Positions 11,901 to 23,369 of a DNA stretch of 64,000 nucleotides are shown piece after piece. Position 1 is the first letter of the stretch, and every line of letters starts with the position of its first letter. The position numbers were made by a program, and so were the translations under genes. The notes beneath the pieces are model-generated. The model saw only the letters and a list, made by a program, of their open reading frames with translations, had not been told where the DNA came from and did no database searches. Source of the stretch: Tipula vernalis (lineage: Eukaryota; Arthropoda; Insecta; Diptera; Tipulidae); NCBI GenBank assembly GCA_958295665.1, contig OY282560.1, positions 46,438,333-46,502,332 on the forward strand, read 5' to 3'.

Positions 11901-12026
11901 ATGCCTACGGATCAAGAAATTTTACAAATTCTTAAAAGCCAACAACAATTTATACAATCATTTTTGGCGGCTCAAACAAAACAAGTGGCTGCAACAATTT
12001 CACCGTTTTTCCCGTTTAATGTGTAG
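11901..12026 (+). pseudogene. gag N-terminus, Mag-like element
   Basis: ATG at 11901 follows the primer-binding region. The 41 codons are rich in Gln and end 'TISPFFPF', after which TAG at 12024 interrupts the frame. Between 12027 and 12204 the text still shows gag-like wording ('QINQHFEACG') with stops. Start of a Gag polyprotein that would assemble virus-like particles; inactive here. Confidence 0.65.
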
Positions 12027-12204
12027 AAACATCATTGGTCATCATATTTACTACAAATAAATCAGCATTTCGAGGCATGCGGGGTATCGAACGTGGGAGA
12101 AGATATTTTTGAACTCCTTCAAAAATTATTCGACGACGATTCGGTGAGTAGGACATATAAAGATCTAACCTCTAAATAATCGTTATGAATTTCACAAAAC
12201 GAAA

Positions 12205-12837
12205 ATGAAACCAAACCAATCCTACTTAGACTGGGTAGCGAATTTACGTGGTATCGCACGCAATTGCATTTTTACGTGTAAAAGCAACAGCACATCGTTC
12301 GTTGACGAATTAATTCGCGATATAATTGTAATAAATACACCACACGATACAGTGAGAACCACGTGTTTACAAAAAAATAATCCTACTTTAGATGAAGTGT
12401 TGGAAATCGCTGTCGCGTATGAAACTACCGTTAAAACATGTAAAATCATAAAAGGTGAAACGTCAATGGATATAAATAAAATTGATTTACCTCGTGTTGA
12501 TAATCGAAATAGTGATGTGAAATATAATTTAATTACAAGTGAAAATTTTTATAAATCCTGTCCCCAGTGCATAGATGAACATGAAAGATCAAAATGCAAA
12601 TCTTTTGATGCCACCTGCAATAGCTGTAATAAAAAAGGACACATTTCCACCGTTTGCTTGTCTAGCGGGCGTGGTCAAAGGTCATTCAGTTATCGTGAAC
12701 CATATCGAAATTACAGTCAGAATCGACAACGTATAGGCAATCACTTCAAGGTTTGCTTTCTAACTCACTGCGCCGCAGAAGTTCAAGCCCTCGAGACAGT
12801 TCATTATCACCACGTAGACGAGAATCCGCTCATTTAA
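12205..12837 (+). pseudogene. gag C-terminal part with zinc knuckles, Mag-like element
   Basis: A 210-codon frame. Residues about 1-90 match the capsid end of Mag-type Gag ('YLDWVANLRGIARNC', 'LDEVLEIAVAYE'). Residues about 119-152 carry two zinc-binding motifs: a degenerate 'CPQCIDEHERSKC' and a standard CCHC 'CNSCNKKGHISTVC', as in the nucleocapsid of this lineage. A basic, Arg-rich tail follows. No protease DTG is left downstream (12840-13090). Confidence 0.75.
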
Positions 12838-12896
12838 TAAACGTTTTTTTCAAATAGTGATGGCGCACTCGCGGATTATTGCCCTTTTAGTAAAAT

Positions 12897-13640
12897 TTGG
12901 ATTGGATTGAAAATATATGGACATCCAATTTTGTTTCAAGTGGACACGAGAGCTATACTTGTTCAATTATTGGACTTGCAAATTATGCACAGTTGGTATA
13001 TCCAAAATGTAATCCATCTTCAAAAATAGTAAGAGCGTACGGAGGAAATGTCATTCCAATTAAGGGTACTTTGAATGTCACAGTGTTATAAAATAAGTTG
13101 GAAAAACAATTAGCTTTATTTGTCGTCGATTTCAATGATTGTGTTAACCTTATGGGACTAGATTGGTTCAAAGAATTACATTTTAGTATCAACCACAACC
13201 AAACTAATATATTCACAATTGATGTACAACCTGATAATAATTTAAAATCCCAGCTTATGGACATTTGCAAAAGTCACCATGAGTTATTTAATCCTGAAAC
13301 CATTGGACACTGTACGTCATTTCAAGCGGATATAAAAACCAAAGTATTTCAAAGCTCGAGTTCTATACCATTTACTATCCAAAACAAAGTAAAAGATGAG
13401 TTATCAAGACTAGTAAAACAAAATATTTTAAAACCGGTCAAGACCACACAATGGGCAACACCTATTGTCCCGGTACCAAAACCAAATGGTGATATTAGCA
13501 TATGTGCGGATTTCAAAATTTCGGTTAATCCACAAATTGCAGCCGACCGACATCCCATTCCCAGAATCGAAGAGTTATTCTATAAGCTACAAGGTGGTGT
13601 TTACTTCACAAAAATTGATTTACAGGATGCGTATTTATAA
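12897..13640 (+). pseudogene. Protease remnant and N-terminal reverse transcriptase, Mag-like
   Basis: 12897-13091 resembles the flap part of a retroviral-type protease without its active site. After a TAA at 13089, the frame at 13098-13640 gives 'LMGLDWF' (protease end), then the RT: 'VKDELSRLVKQNILKPV', 'WATPIVPVPKPNGDI', 'DRHPIPRIEELF' and 'YFTKIDLQDAYL', where the D of 'KIDLQDAY' is the first catalytic Asp. A TAA at 13638 cuts it. RT identity is certain, lineage likely Mag. Confidence 0.85.
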
Positions 13641-13670
13641 GTAGAGCTATCTGACAGATCAAAGAAATTT

Positions 13671-14096
13671 ATGATAATTAATACTCCGTTCGGTTACCAT
13701 TCGGTATTTCAAGTGCACCAGGTATTTTTCAAAGATAATGGAACAACTAACTGTCGACATCGAGTTTTGGCAGTTTATCTTGACGATGTCATAATATCTG
13801 GCAGAACAAACGCTAAACACATAAACAACCTGAAATTATTAATGAGCCGTTTGGAAGGAAATGGATTTCGATGCCGATTAAATAAATGTGAGTTCACCAA
13901 ATCTGATATAAAATACCTAGGACAAATCATCAGTAAAGACGGCATTCGATTATCGTCGCGTGGGTTAGAGGCTATACAAAATTTACCGCGCCCTCAAAAT
14001 GTAAAAGAAGTGGAATCATTTATAGAAAAAATTAATTATTATGATAAATTCATCGCTAATTTTTCACAGCTAGCCGCCCCTCTAAACCATCTCTGA
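13671..14096 (+). pseudogene. Reverse transcriptase palm/thumb, Mag-like
   Basis: Continues the RT after a frame break: 'NTPFGYHSVFQ', a shortened and garbled region, then the catalytic 'VYLDDVIISGR' near residues 35-45, followed by 'KCEFTKSDIKYLGQII' and 'FIEKINYYDKFIANF', the thumb motifs. Ends with a TGA at 14094. Confidence 0.85.
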
Positions 14097-14116
14097 AGCA
14101 AGAATGTCAATTTTCA

Positions 14117-14731
14117 GTGGACAGAACCACAAGAGAAATCGTTGCAATAATGAATGCGGATCTACTGATACATTTCCGGCAAGATTGCATCCGCCTATGG
14201 TATTATAGCTGTTATTTCCCATCGATATCCAAACGGTTCAGAGCACCCGATCGCTTTCGCTTCGAAAACCCTAAACAAAACACAATAGCGATATTCACAA
14301 ATTGAGAAGGAGGCCCTCTCAATTATTTATGGAGTGATCAAATTTAACCAATACTTGCAAGGACGCAAATTTGAGTTGATGACGAATCACACAAACCACT
14401 TATCTCCTTATTCCACCCAAACAAACAACTCCCGGTACACTCTTTTAATAGGTTACAACGATGGGCTATTATTTTGATGGGATATGAGTACAAAATTATT
14501 TACAAACCAACACATCATAACGGAAATGCAGACGCACTCTCACGACTGTCTTGTGGTCCAGACACCCGGTTCGATGCTAGCGAACAGGCTTGTTATAGTG
14601 TGGACGACGAGTATCAATCATTACTTGATGATTATCCAATAAATTCCGAGATTGTCGGAAAACAAACTAAATCTAATCGAATCCTCTCTAAAATAAATGA
14701 GTTTATACAAAATGGTTGGCCAAATAGGTAA
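14117..14731 (+). pseudogene. RNase H remnant, Mag-like
   Basis: Heavily broken. '[14 protein letters not shown]' near 14370-14405 is the decayed T-D-H-x-P-L block of RNase H (D changed to N), and 14474-14731 gives the end 'YKPTHHNGNADALSR' plus the spacer before integrase. No intact catalytic site remains. Confidence 0.7.
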
Positions 14732-14851
14732 TCTTGATGCGACGAAATTTCCTACTCAGCGTATTTTAGACGAAAAGATAGTTTAAGCTGTTTTAACAAT
14801 ATTATATTATTACAGACGGGGCATCATACTCGTGTTGTCATTCCAGATACC

Positions 14852-15407
14852 ATGCACAACAAGGTTCTAGCACTACTCCACGAAGGACATTGGGGCACAA
14901 CCAGAATGAAGCAGTTAGCACGTCGCTACTGCTGGTGGACATCGCACTATCGCGATATTGAGGAACTCGTAAAAAATTGCGCAAGTGGCCAATTCAACGC
15001 CTGCGCACCGAAGAAAGAGTATACCAGTTGGCCAAGTCCGAGTGGACCTTGGCAACGATTACACATTGTTTACACAGGGCCGTTCATGGTAAAAATGTGG
15101 TTAATCTGTGTTGATACCTATATACCCATTCATCAGCCCCATGATAACTACTTCATCAAATAGCACTATTCTCGCTCTAAAACAAATATTTGCAATTAAG
15201 GGATTGCCGATCACCATTGTTAGTGATAACGGACCGCAATTTACTTCAAGTAAATTTCAAATGTTCTATAAACAAAATTCAATCGAACATGTTACGTCCG
15301 CTCCGTTCCACCCGGAATCAAATGGCGAAGCCGAACGATTCGTTCGCACCTTCAAAACCGCAATAAAAAAAATTGCTTTGTCAACACTGACTGTGACACT
15401 GCCTTAA
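14852..15407 (+). pseudogene. Integrase remnant, Mag-like
   Basis: The zinc-binding domain reads 'LLHEGHWGTTRMKQLARRY' with the two His kept, but the CxxC is spoiled ('NCASGQFNAC'). The catalytic core follows: the first Asp position reads 'LHIVYTGPF' (Asp replaced by Val), then 'VSDNGPQFTSSKF' with the second Asp, and 'HPESNGEAERFV' with the Glu. The frame jumps near 15110-15165. Catalytically dead. Confidence 0.85.
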
Positions 15408-15832
15408 TAAAATTTAATTTAGGATAGAGCGGGGGAATTTCGAAGGGTCAAATAAATTCAAAACAAATGATCCAGTTTACGCAAGAGACTACTCATCAAG
15501 AGGGCAGATGTGGCGAAAGGCGATCATAAAGGCATGTCTAGGAACCATGTTGTATTTGGTATAAACAAATCTTGGTATATGGAGAAGACACAAAAACCAG
15601 CTTCGCCCAAGAAGTGTCAAGCACCGATAACACTCAAACTTCGGATAGTAGTAACAAAACCATACAATTCAACAACTTTATGGTACCTACACCGCAAAAG
15701 GAAACTGGGACGTTACCCATGGAGGATCCAACTATGGCTAGATTGAAAACAAACGAAACAAATTCATCTCCGAGCAACATACGCGACCAAATAACAAAAC
15801 TGTACGCTTGGATTTATAATGTCCTAATTTGA
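15408..15832 (+). pseudogene. Integrase C-terminus, Mag-like
   Basis: 'FKTNDPVYARDYS' near 15455-15495 is the 'GDxVxxRxY' entry of the integrase C-terminal domain. Another frame (15572-15832) continues with a Ser/Thr/Asn-rich tail that ends right at the polypurine tract. Frames change at least twice. Confidence 0.55.
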
Positions 15833-15843
15833 GAAGGAGGAAC

Positions 15844-16021
15844 TGTTAAATCTCATTTTCATATTTAACGTAAAACACACTAATTTGTACACTGTCAAAA
15901 TTTCTATATTGCTTGTATAATAAAAACCGACAAGTCCCCCCCCTCCCATTCCATAGGGTTGTGTTCTCAAATAAAGTTGTGTAATTCCTACATAATAAAT
16001 TAACTAGTTGTAAATATAAAA
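15844..16021 (+). repeat. 3' LTR of the Mag-like element
   Basis: Starts TGTTAAATCTC directly after the purine tract at 15830-15840. It lacks about 15 bp present in the 5' LTR and carries a C-run of eight at about 15937-15944. Divergence between the LTRs implies an old insertion. Confidence 0.85.
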
Positions 16022-17892
16022 ACTGTATCGAAATCGAATCAAAAATCATGTTACAACGTGTCATCCCTAAGGTACAATTCTACATAATCGCAAACGTTTT
16101 TTCTCTGTTACAATTAATTTAATTAACACAAACTTCACTTTCAGTTTCAGCAAAACCAAACAAGAAATTAATGGGGGTGGGGGGGGTGGGCTGTGTCGCC
16201 TGAGAGTGTGAGTGAATGCGGCGACATTGGCTTATCATAATGAGCGACATAGAGAACGATTCGTGGTATTTCAATGAAAATACGGTAAACGATGTGAAGT
16301 GACACCAATTACATGTACTATTTTGTAACACTAATTAATTATTTTAATTTAAAATAAATTAACTTCCAAAGTTTCTTTACGGAAAAATGGATAACAGATC
16401 ACTGGTCTAGTGGTCTTAAACATTACAAATCGCTTTAAGTCAGTGCGGGGCTAAAAGGGGCTAATTTTTATCAAGTTGTCACCATCCATACGCAATTATA
16501 CAAAGTAAGTAATTATGAGTAATCCAACGATTCCAAGTATCATATTAGCATAACTTACCTTAATGAATCACATTATTTCAAAAATTACCCAGTAATCATG
16601 ATACGAATTTTGTTGACTTTTAAAAAGCAAATATGTTATCTTGTTGGATATAAACTTGCGCATGCCGCTTATAGTTTTAACAGTTTTACATTAGCGGCTA
16701 TTAATGACTTAATGCAACAGTTCACAAATGTAGAATTTTCATCATAAAATTATTTGTAGATAAATAATGCAATGACGTGCTTTCAAAAAAGCGCAAAATC
16801 AGAGTGATTATGTGAGTTTAATCAGAACCATCTTGATATGAATAGAGCCGGCATGTAAAAAATGAACTTAAAATAAAGGACATAGAAACACTAAAAAATA
16901 ATTTATTTTCATAGAGTTTGTATGAAAAAACGCGATTTCGATTGACGAAAAAATATGAATTAAAAATTAAACCTAGATAAATAATTTTTTCTGAAATCAC
17001 TAATAAACAACTCAATGACTAACTCATTTAAAGCACAGACTCTCAAGCTTCCCCATTTTCCAGATATAATCAAAAGAAAATAAGGGAATTATATTAAAAA
17101 ACGTTCTACAACAACAACAATATGTATTAAAAAGAGAATATTATATTTAATGACGTCATCACTTATTCACAACTAAAATCAATGGTAAAAAAAAGACAAT
17201 ACGCTGAGCAGCCAAAATTAAAATAAATCAAAGAGAGTCAAAGAGAAAAAATTATAATAATATGCATTGAGCGCGAAGAAATCAAAAAAATCAAATCAAC
17301 CCAGATTGTTATGCATCACAAATAAACGACATAACCAACAAACATTAACTGTAATATAAATGCCTTATTTATTTGTCAAGTATTAAAAATATTATTGTAT
17401 TTAAATTAAGACACAGCTGAAAATAAATATAACATGATTAATATTTGGCATCGATTTTTATTCCCAAAAATTAATGACCCATTCAAAATAAGTTTTTGTT
17501 TAGAATATTTGAATTGTCATAACATTGGAGAGCGGTGTATAAAATAAAATAGCTCTTACTTATTATTCCCATTCCTAGATGTCACTTAACACACAATTAA
17601 AAACAACAGGGATTCGGGCTGAGTAAACGATTTGAAAGAAAACTTTTTACGTAAAATTTCCATAATTTCTTTCATAGCAATGGTTTAATTTTAGTAAATT
17701 TATAAAAAAATTATATTAAATTAATTATTATTACAATTTAATTATTACTATAGAGGGAAACCACCAAAATATGATTAACCAAATCAAAAATCAGACCGAT
17801 TTTAGAATCCGACCGGTTCGATCACCTATTTGATTCTTTTTAAAGTTTTTCATTGTATGCGACATCTATGGTTTAAACAAAATGTCGTTAAT
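16022..17892. other. AT-rich intergenic, nothing recognised
   Basis: One purine-rich block GGGGGTGGGGGGGG at about 16173-16188 stands out. No gene signal. Confidence 0.5.
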
Positions 17893-17954
17893 AAAGCATT
17901 GCCACATGATATGAACCTGTATTCGGACAGAATTTTGTCATGTGGCAATGCTTT
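17893..17954. repeat. Perfect 17-bp inverted repeat with 28-bp loop
   Basis: AAAGCATTGCCACATGA (17893-17909) is followed by its exact reverse complement at 17938-17954. A G-U and an A-U pair would extend the stem inward by two. The A/T-rich surroundings make this mixed-sequence stem stand out. It may be the scar of an inverted transposon end or a small hairpin RNA; nothing nearby decides. Confidence 0.8.
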
Positions 17955-18592
17955 TAGAAGGAGACTAAAAAGAGATGGTTATAATTGTTTATAAATTTTA
18001 TGTTATGACGTATTTTACAACAACAACATTCCATAAAAGTTTAGCAATAGTTTATATTCCAAGAGGATTTTCACAAAGAAATAAACTCTTTCATGATTCG
18101 ATTTTTCAATCAAATAAAATTACATGTTTTATGAACATTTTCGTATAAAAATAATGTAAAAGCTCTTAATTCTTATGGACTAAAAATGTAAATGAAAACA
18201 ATCGTTTTCCCATATAGTTTCATAGTAAAGAAAAAATTGTATGTACTTTATTTTAAGCTTAGTAAAAAATACAGTCAATGTGGAGGCTCTTATTTATAGA
18301 GTAGGCTCTGGTTTAATACAGTTTGTACTGAACAACTATACGACAAACTATTGTTTTTATTTGTCGAGTCTATTAACAACTATCACTGTGATTCATTAAA
18401 ATTTGATAAATAAGAATAATTGTGATTAATCAATTAACACATTAAATTAAGGGCGGAATAGGGGAGGGGGACATAAAGCGAGAAATATGTTCGATAGGCA
18501 AGCGATTTTTGTAAAATTGCGAGAAATGGCATACGTTTCATATTTGATTACAAATGAACCACTAAATTTTTGTTTATTTTTGTTTTCAGGCA
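17955..18592. other. AT-rich intergenic
   Basis: No gene signal. Confidence 0.5.
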
Positions 18593-18925
18593 GTGCGGTG
18601 CTAAAACTGGCTCACCTCATATGGGTGGAATATGGGAGGCAGCGATCAAGCAGGCTAAAATACATCTAGTGAGAGTTGTTGGTGATGCAATACTAACTCT
18701 AGAGGAAATTACAACTTTAATTACCAATTTCAATTGAAGGCCATTGGCGGTGATCCAATCAGAGGACATCGATTATTTAACGCCCGATTATTTTTTAATC
18801 GGCCGTACATAGTAAAAAGCGAACTTAATAAAAAAATGCAACAACATTTTTGGAACCGCTGGCACAAGTGGGCTTAAGAATATGACAATAAAGCAACTGA
18901 AGATGTCGTATTACTATCTGAAGCA
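18593..18925 (+). pseudogene. BEL/Pao integrase fragment (left part)
   Basis: Reading from 18597 the frame gives 'SPHMGGIWEAAIKQAKIHL', 'VRVVGDAILTLEEITTLI', then after a TGA 'RPLAVIQSEDIDYLTPDYFL', the typical end of the integrase core of BEL/Pao elements (the Glu of 'WEAA' is the third catalytic residue). It is cut at 18925 by the LOA-type LINE; the rest resumes at 23084. No other BEL domains are seen upstream. Confidence 0.8.
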
Positions 18926-19363
18926 GGTGGTCTGGGCGTCTGGTGAAGGGGGGAACAAAGCTGTGTAGTAATCACGAGCTCCGTAACATTCAGTAGAGTG
19001 AGCTCCAGCAGGCTGTTCTGGTCATGCTTAAGGCAGTCCCGTCTGGGGCTCATGACCGCGTGAGGGGTAGCCTAATCGTGGTTCGCCAGTGTACGTGCTA
19101 CCTCCCTGTGGTGACCACCGGTAACTGATTGTTTGTTTACTGAACGACAGGCTAAAGTACGACGCTAAAGGAAGGAATAACCTTTACAAAAAACCCCAAA
19201 TCCAAGGTGCGATACGTGCGCCGAGGGATGAATGGCCATGGGTTATTTGGTCTCTAGTACGTAACTCTGGATCCCTGATGACCTCCGGTTTCAATAAGCC
19301 TTACTACAGTAAGAGGCGCTGCTGTGGTGGACCTTCTTTTCCTCTCAACAAATCCGAAACTGC

Positions 19364-20430
19364 ATGGATATTTCAGAAATAAAAAAATATGAGGGAAGTG
19401 CTTCTCGAAACGCACCAATCTCAGAGGATGACAAGGTCCAACAAGGACCTACCGCTGAGAATTTTAATATGGAAACCACGCTGTCTGATGGTAGCAGTGA
19501 ACACTCAAGCGCGGATAACATTATCGGTGACCGAGTACAAGGCTGCAAGTGCCGTCATTCTCGGACACGGCACCAGTGTCTACAACCGCCGAAATTAAAA
19601 GCAGCCTCGAAGACTTGGAACTCGAGGATAGCAATAAAAAGAGAAAGTGACTCAGTGGAGCTGCGAAGAAGCGCCTTGCCTATTTTAAATTGGCGGGCAT
19701 TCCTCACGAGGTAGCTCTAGCACAATGCCAAATTAAAATAAAAGATCGAACGGTTACTACCGCTAAACGGAGCCGGTCAGACGACACGACCCCAAAAAAC
19801 ACCCCAGAAAAAAGGGAGAAGAAAGAGCCACCTTTGCCAACCGAAGGAAAGGGTAGCTCACAAGATATGACAGGTACGAAGCTAGGAGATGGTGGAAGCT
19901 CGGACGAGGTGAAGCTAACCTACAAGGACGCAGTGAAGGCCATCAGGTTGATAATAACCGACAAAGGCTTCCCAGAAGTCAAACTAGGTATCAGCCAGCT
20001 CCTGGCTGTACAAGATAGCATCATGGATGCAGTAGCGGAACTACCAATGGACGGCATTAGCCCGACATTTTTAGGATGCCGCACGAGGAATGGATGGTTG
20101 ATCGTCAACTGTGCTGACAAGGACACGGCGGAGTGCTTACTTGGGGAGGACGAATTACCGCGTCCCAAAATATTCTTCGTATGTCGTCCTCGTTACAAAA
20201 ACGAGGCAAACGAGAAGATACTTCACCGCTTGGGAGTCCAGAATAAGGATCTCAGGAACGCAGAGTGGAAAATTCTTGCAAGGAAAGACAGAGAGAATGA
20301 TCTCCTCCAACTAACCTTGTGTGTATCGCATAAGACGGCGGAGATTTTAAAAGCCTCCAACTATAAAGTTAACTGGCTGTTTGGAGCCGCGAGAGGACAC
20401 AGGCACCATCAGCAGGTTAAGCAGGGCTAA
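19364..20430 (+). pseudogene. LINE ORF1 protein (nucleic-acid-binding), frameshifted
   Basis: Starts at the ATG at 19364; the first 116 codons are Ser/Lys-rich. A frameshift near 19600-19690 moves to a second frame (19690-20430, 246 codons) that opens 'AGIPHEVALAQCQIKIKDR', has a basic Pro/Lys-rich linker (about residues 25-60) and a globular part with 'GWLIVNCADKDTAECLL' and 'WKILARKDRENDLLQLTLCV'. This matches the general plan of LOA-group ORF1 proteins, which bind element RNA. No CCHC knuckle is visible. Family call is inferred from layout and position. Confidence 0.6.
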
Positions 20431-20589
20431 ATCATTACGTGGAAAGAGCGGCTGGTTACCCCAGCCAGAAAGATCCGGGGAGCAAATATGACCCAAACAA
20501 GCCAGGAACCTCAGGTACTGCACGTGGAGGACGCTGACCTAGAAAATGGAACAACACAAACAACTGGGACATACCGCTTATCCAAGAGC

Positions 20590-21069
20590 CGTGGACCAAC
20601 AATGGAAGAATTAAAGGTTTGCCAAGTAAGACAGGTAAGCTAATTTACAACCCAGAAGTAGAAAGGACGAGGACAGCGATTCTCTGTCTTTCGTCGTACA
20701 ATATCTTCTCAATTAACCAATTTATTTCCAGAGACATAACTGCAGTCTCATTAGAGATACCTCTATCCAGAGGAGGCATGGTCACAATTAATATGGCATC
20801 AGCCTATTTTCCCGGGGACGGTAACGACCCACCTACGGAAGAAGTACAGAGCTTTATTAATTACTGTACAGCTTATGGGCAGAAGTTCATTATTGATTGT
20901 GATGCTAATTCCGACCTTTGTGAATGCCATTAGAAGGGAGGTGCTAGACTTTACTATGTCTGACATGGGTACCTCCAGCACAGTCCAGAATTGGCATGTA
21001 TCGGGGGAAGCATCTTTGTCGGATCATAGGTATATAAGATTTGATATTAGAACCCCCCAAATAACATAA
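20590..21069 (+). pseudogene. LINE endonuclease domain remnant (ORF2 start)
   Basis: Shows 'PSKTGKLIYNPEVERTRTA', 'VTINMASAYFPGDGNDPPTEEV' and 'FIIDCDANSD', the middle part of APE-type LINE endonucleases, then in another frame (20914-21069) 'LDFTMSDMGTSSTV' and 'SLSDHRYIRFDI', where SDH is the catalytic end motif. The N-terminal Asn/Glu motifs lie in a broken stretch before 20590. It would nick target DNA; inactive here. Confidence 0.8.
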
Positions 21070-21237
21070 GCTACGGTAAGCATACCTAAAGGTACGGACT
21101 GGGCTGTCTTTACCAATAAACTACAAGACAATGTAGGGGGTTTACAGAACTCTATCGGCTCTGTTGCAGAGCTTGATAGAGTTGCTGATAATCTCACCAA
21201 GGCAATAATTGATGCATATCACTCAAGTTCTCCTGAG

Positions 21238-21720
21238 GTGCGTGTTAGAGGAACTAGGGATGTTCCTTGGTGGACCTCCGCCCTGGGGACTAAAAGAAAA
21301 ACAGTGCGGAAGCTCTTTAACAGAGCAAAAATAACAGATGACTGGGCAGCGTATCGAACTGCTCTCACCCAGTATAATGAGACTCTGAGGAAGAGCAAAA
21401 GAGAGAGCTGGAGAACTTTTTGCTGGAAGATAGACGAGATTCCGGCAGCTTGCCGACTCCAAAAAGTCCTCGCATTAGATCATAAAATCCCTCTGGGCTC
21501 AGTAAGAAGGCTGGATAGGACTTTAACCACAACAAGGGAAGAGACTCTCGAATGTCTGGTGAAGGGACACTTTCCGGAGTGCACAATCATTGCGGGTCGG
21601 GAGGACCCTGATATGAGCGTGGTGCATCCATATCTAGTCCCAAGGGGGGCCTACAAGCGAGCGATGGAAATCTTTACCCCTGGAGAGTTGCGCTGGGTTA
21701 TCAATTTATTTTGCCCTTAA
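21238..21720 (+). pseudogene. LINE ORF2 spacer/RT N-terminus
   Basis: 'VPWWTSALGTKRKTVRKLF' and 'SKRESWRTFCWKIDEI' are standard pre-RT wording of Jockey/LOA/R1-group ORF2 proteins. The frame then reads 'FTPGELRWVINLFCP' and stops; the fingers and palm with the catalytic Asp pair are missing, an internal deletion joining to 21723. Confidence 0.8.
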
Positions 21721-21722
21721 AG

Positions 21723-22972
21723 CATACTTTGGGTGCCAACTTACGTTTGGTAAAACATGGGGCCTAAACTCACAAATGATAATCTGGCTTTACCAAACCA
21801 TCATAAGACCAATGATATCTTATGCGGCGTTTATATGGTGGCCAAAGACAGAGCAAATAAATGCTCGTTCAGCTTTGGACAAAATTCAAAAATTAATATG
21901 CTTGGGCGCAACGGAAGCAATTAGGACCTGCCCTAATGCTGCCCTTGAAAGGCTGCTGGGATTCTCACCACTCCACATACATGTCAAAATTATGGCAGGT
22001 TTGGGAGCCATAAAACTGAAGGTAACAAGTCAGGTTAGACTGACTAGTTCGGTACACAATAGCATCCTGGATAAACAAAACTTGGCAGACGATATTACCC
22101 AGCTATCAGATATGATGGTAAAGACTACGACTGCCGGAGGAAATTCACGATCCGGATACCCGAAAGAGACAAGGTGGGGAACATCATTTCCTCCTTACCA
22201 TAGCACGCATCGGTGTGGTATGCCGATGGGGGTGCGGGGGTTGTGGGCCTGGTTTCAGGCTCTTTATACCGTTGGGAAAGACTCCTACGGTTTCCAGGCA
22301 GAAACCGTGGCCATCGAGACTAGCGTGCTTCAGTGCTCGGACAGCCAGGCTGTTTTATTAGCCCTGGCAGCTCCGGTGTTCAGCTCTAAACTGACATGGA
22401 GCTGCTACAGCAACCTTAGAAGGCTGGGAAGGGACAACAAGGTTACCCTCTTGTGGTCCCTCGGCCACTCTAATATACCAGGGAATGAGGCCGCAATCAC
22501 CTGTGCAAACGAGGGTGCGGGTGGCATCTTCTACGGCCCCGAGCCTAGCGTTGCCTATTCCAAAGGCCATGTAGCGAGGAGAGTCCTCTTCTGGGAGCAG
22601 AGAGGTTCTGCTTCACTCTGGGAGTCATCTCGGGGAATGAGACAGACAAAGAACCTTCTAAATTACAAGATTATTCACTTTCAAGATATAATCAGAATGG
22701 ATCGATCATCTCTGAAATCCTTCATATGGTACTTGAAAGGACATGGTCCCTTTAACTACCATCTATTTAAAATGGGGAAAACCCCATCAGAGAACTGAAG
22801 TTTCTGTAATCTGGGAAGAGAAACATCCGAACACTTGCTGTTCGAGTGCAGTGCGATCGCCCTAAGACGAATTAAAACACTCAATGCTTACTCTGTTCAG
22901 TGGCCTCACGTCGACCCTGTGGATGTGCATGACCTTGTGGCGTTTATCCTGGACCTGAACCTACATTTCACA
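21723..22972 (+). pseudogene. LINE ORF2 RT thumb, RNase H and C-terminal zinc knuckle
   Basis: Resumes at 'AYFGCQLTFGKTWGL' and 'YQTIIRPMISYAAFIWWPK' (RT thumb), 'ALERLLGFSPLHIHV', then RNase H: a +1-frame 'WYADGGAGVVGLV' near 22217-22255, 'AETVAIETSV', 'CSDSQAVLLAL' with an Asp, and 'LLWSLGHSNIPGNEAA' with the active-site His. After a TGA at 22796 the text 'CNLGRETSEHLLFEC' gives the terminal zinc knuckle. An RNase H of this kind is what distinguishes I/LOA-group LINEs. Confidence 0.8.
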
Positions 22973-23083
22973 TAGATTGATTTCTCTATTCTAACACGGG
23001 GATGCACAATAGATCTTGCTGGTCGAAGTGCACAGAGTTCCTCTTACCAACCCACCCCCTTTTAAAAAAAAATATCTGAAGCA

Positions 23084-23369
23084 AACCTATCATCAACATG
23101 TTGTGAATTAGCAATAGTTGTTAAAGGACAAAAATCAAATGACAGCAAGCTGCTAATTGTAAGAATCCATTTAGCCAAAACGCCAACACCAATCAAATAA
23201 TTCAACATGCTATTTACAAATTGTACAAGCTTCCAATACAATCCGATTCTTGGGCGGCGGAATGTTGACGCTGAACTTAAACAATATCCAAATCTTCAAG
23301 ATGACCTTAAAGGAAACAAACATTTAGAATTAAGAAATTTTTAATCCATTATTGTTGAACTGCACCCAC
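23084..23369 (+). pseudogene. BEL/Pao integrase tail (right part)
   Basis: Continues the pol fragment after the LINE: 'LSSTCCELAIVVKGQKSND' and 'LLIVRIHLAKTPTP' in one frame, then Asn/Lys-rich sequence with stops. Assignment rests on its position across the LINE target duplication. Confidence 0.5.

Larger units (their letters stand above)
11688..16021 (+). mobile_element. Decayed Ty3/Gypsy element, Mag-like lineage, with both LTRs
   Basis: Two direct repeats of about 180-190 bp (11688-11878 and 15844-16021) bound gag and pol remnants in the usual order gag, PR, RT, RNase H, IN. TGGTGACAAGG right after the 5' LTR is a primer-binding-site candidate, and GAGAAGGAGGA just before the 3' LTR is the polypurine tract. 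Coding parts are broken by at least eight stops or frame changes. The doubled zinc knuckle and the RT/integrase wording resemble the Mag (K02A2.6-like) lineage. No target duplication is clear: the flanks read ATAAATTC on the left and ACTGTATC on the right. Confidence 0.85.
18926..23072 (+). mobile_element. LOA-type LINE with 11-bp target-site duplication
   Basis: TATCTGAAGCA occurs at 18915-18925 and again at 23073-23083, exactly flanking 4147 bp that end in a short poly-A (23064-23072). Inside are a GC-richer 5' leader (18926-19363), ORF1, an endonuclease, RT ends and an RNase H domain with a C-terminal zinc knuckle. The RT catalytic core is deleted. RNase H together with this ORF1 points to the LOA/I group. 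GC content is clearly higher than its surroundings. Confidence 0.9.

Noticed and set aside
19345..19548. Minus-strand frames over the LOA LINE (19345-19548, 19920-20168, 22358-22570)
   Set aside because: Shadows of ORF1 and ORF2 in a GC-richer stretch with few stops.
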